A stretch of 64,000 nt of DNA from positions 1-64,000 of the forward strand of contig CAVWUA010000013.1 in assembly GCA_963758025.1 (NCBI GenBank), written 5' to 3'. The notes beneath the pieces are model-generated. The model was given only the letters and a program-made list of their open reading frames with translations, had not been told where the DNA came from and searched no databases. Position 1 is the first letter of the stretch, and every line of letters begins with the position of its first letter. Source of the DNA: CAVWUA01 sp963758025. Lineage in GTDB: Bacteria; Planctomycetota; Planctomycetia; Isosphaerales; Isosphaeraceae. The translations under genes and the position numbers were made by a program. Shown piece after piece: positions 63,125 to 64,000 of the stretch.

Positions 63125-64000
63125 ATGCGGATGTGGGGACTCGGGATCGGGCTGTTGCTGGGACTGGCGAGCCTCGCGATGGCGGAGCCGCCTCGGTCGC
63201 GCGACGACCGGTTGAGCGTGAACCTGTTCGCCGCCGAGCCGGACATCGTGACCCCGACCGGGATCGCCGTCGATCGCCGCGGGCGCGTCTTCTGCATCGA
63301 GAGCCATACCCACTTCCGCCCCGACGACTATGAGGGGCCTCCGGCCGACCGCATCCGCATCTTCGAGGACACCGATGGCGACGACCGGGCCGACGCCATT
63401 CGCACCTTCTTCGAAGGGACGAAGTGGACGATGAACCTGGCGTTCGACCGGGACGGGTCCCTGGTCGTCGCCACCCGTTACGAGGTCTTCCGCCTCCGCG
63501 ACCGCGATGGCGACGACAAGGCCGACGAGAAGACGACCCTCGTCCGCCTGGACACCCCCGGCCAGTATCCGCACAACGGCCTGGGCGGGCTCGCGTTCGA
63601 CGCGTTCGGGAACCTCTACATCGGCCTCGGCGAGAACCTGGGGGAGTCGTACTCCCTGGTCGGCTCGGATGGCACGACGCTCGAAGGGGGCGGCGAGGGG
63701 GGGAACATCTACCGTTGCCGGCCCGACGGGTCTGGCCTGGTGCGGATCGCCACCGGGTTCTGGAACCCGTTCGCCCTGGCCTTCGACCCCTTCGGCCGGC
63801 TCTTCGCCGTCGATAACGACCCCGATAGCCGCCCTCCTTGCCGGCTCCTGCACATCGTCGCGGGGGGAGATTACGGGTTCCGTTTCCGCAACGGGCGCAA
63901 GGGGTTGCATCCGTTCACAAGCTGGAACGGCGAGCTGCCCGGCACCTTGCCGATGGTCTGCGGCACGGGGGAGGCCCCGAGCGGCCTGGTCGTCTATGAG
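63125..64000 (+). CDS. PVC-type membrane-bound dehydrogenase-like / heme-binding-domain protein (partial, C-terminus off the right edge)
   Basis: The ATG at 63125 has GGGGAGACGG upstream and a signal peptide (MWGLGIGLLLGLASLAMAEP). The 292 open residues form a beta-propeller of the glucose/sorbosone-dehydrogenase-like type: GIAVDRRGRVFCIESHTHFR, RIRIFEDTDGDDRADAIRTF, LAFDAFGNLYIGLGENLG, ATGFWNPFALAFDPFGRLFA, VDNDPDSRPPCRL. This is the N-terminal domain of planctomycete proteins that usually end in HEAT repeats and a cytochrome c CxxCH domain; those parts lie beyond the window. The frame is open to the last base. Confidence 0.87.
   Translation, partial: MRMWGLGIGLLLGLASLAMAEPPRSRDDRLSVNLFAAEPDIVTPTGIAVDRRGRVFCIESHTHFRPDDYEGPPADRIRIFEDTDGDDRADAIRTFFEGTKWTMNLAFDRDGSLVVATRYEVFRLRDRDGDDKADEKTTLVRLDTPGQYPHNGLGGLAFDAFGNLYIGLGENLGESYSLVGSDGTTLEGGGEGGNIYRCRPDGSGLVRIATGFWNPFALAFDPFGRLFAVDNDPDSRPPCRLLHIVAGGDYGFRFRNGRKGLHPFTSWNGELPGTLPMVCGTGEAPSGLVVYE

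Noticed and set aside
62581..63333. Open frame of 250 codons through the tandem repeat
   Set aside because: It is open only because 138 is a multiple of three. It has no ribosome site and overlaps the true start of the gene at 63125 in another frame.

Overview
The window looks like a chromosomal segment of a GC-rich planctomycete, most likely near the Isosphaeraceae. The main reason is five pairs of the planctomycete-typical genes that encode PSCyt/DUF1549/DUF1553 (PSD1) proteins and DUF1501 proteins. Supporting signs are a Ser/Thr kinase with an N-terminal zinc-finger segment beside an ECF sigma factor, an OpcA-containing pentose-phosphate operon, a DUF4091/GH123-type protein, and a heme-protein-like beta-propeller gene at the right edge. 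The family placement is inference; there is no rRNA or marker gene here.

Layout. 1-1.3 kb: kinase (cut by the window edge) and ECF sigma factor. 1.5-7.0 kb: first DUF1553/DUF1501 module with a PPC-domain partner. 7.6-10.6 kb: arylsulfatase and a small hypothetical. 11.06-11.92 kb: intact IS5-type element with a TAA duplication. 12.2-18.2 kb: second DUF1553/DUF1501 module followed by a beta-helix protein. 18.2-24.9 kb: minus-strand carbohydrate-type operon (beta-propeller glycosidase-like protein, hypothetical, GDSL hydrolase, DUF4091 protein). 25.1-29.7 kb: SNF2 helicase, small protein and SWIM zinc-finger protein. 29.8-33.9 kb: four-gene minus operon (phosphoribosyltransferase, erythromycin-esterase-like, zinc alcohol dehydrogenase, dienelactone-hydrolase-like). 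34.2-35.1 kb: rfbA. 35.4-40.6 kb: third module. 40.8-44.6 kb: gnd-zwf-opcA. 44.8-49.7 kb: fourth module, with a membrane/zinc-ribbon gene inside it. 50.0-51.4 kb: DUF2142-like membrane protein. 51.4-55.3 kb: fifth module. 55.5-63 kb: accessory stretch with an ISKra4-type element, an IS4/IS50-type element, a transposase remnant, a lower-GC DUF1828 gene pair and a 138-bp tandem repeat. 63.1-64 kb: start of a PVC-type dehydrogenase-like gene that runs off the edge.

How the genes fit together. The modules, sulfatase, GDSL/GH123 operon and beta-helix protein are nearly all exported and suggest extracytoplasmic polymer breakdown, though the biochemical role of the DUF1553/DUF1501 pairs is not established. 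gnd-zwf-opcA supplies NADPH through the oxidative pentose-phosphate route.

Caution. About 20 genes are split by single-base frame changes while keeping family motifs on both sides. The SNF2 gene alone needs about twelve. Other genes of 3 kb are perfectly open. I read most of these as uncorrected sequencing or assembly indels, but decay cannot be excluded for the transposases and the helicase. Spans of such genes are given as the reconstructed whole gene.
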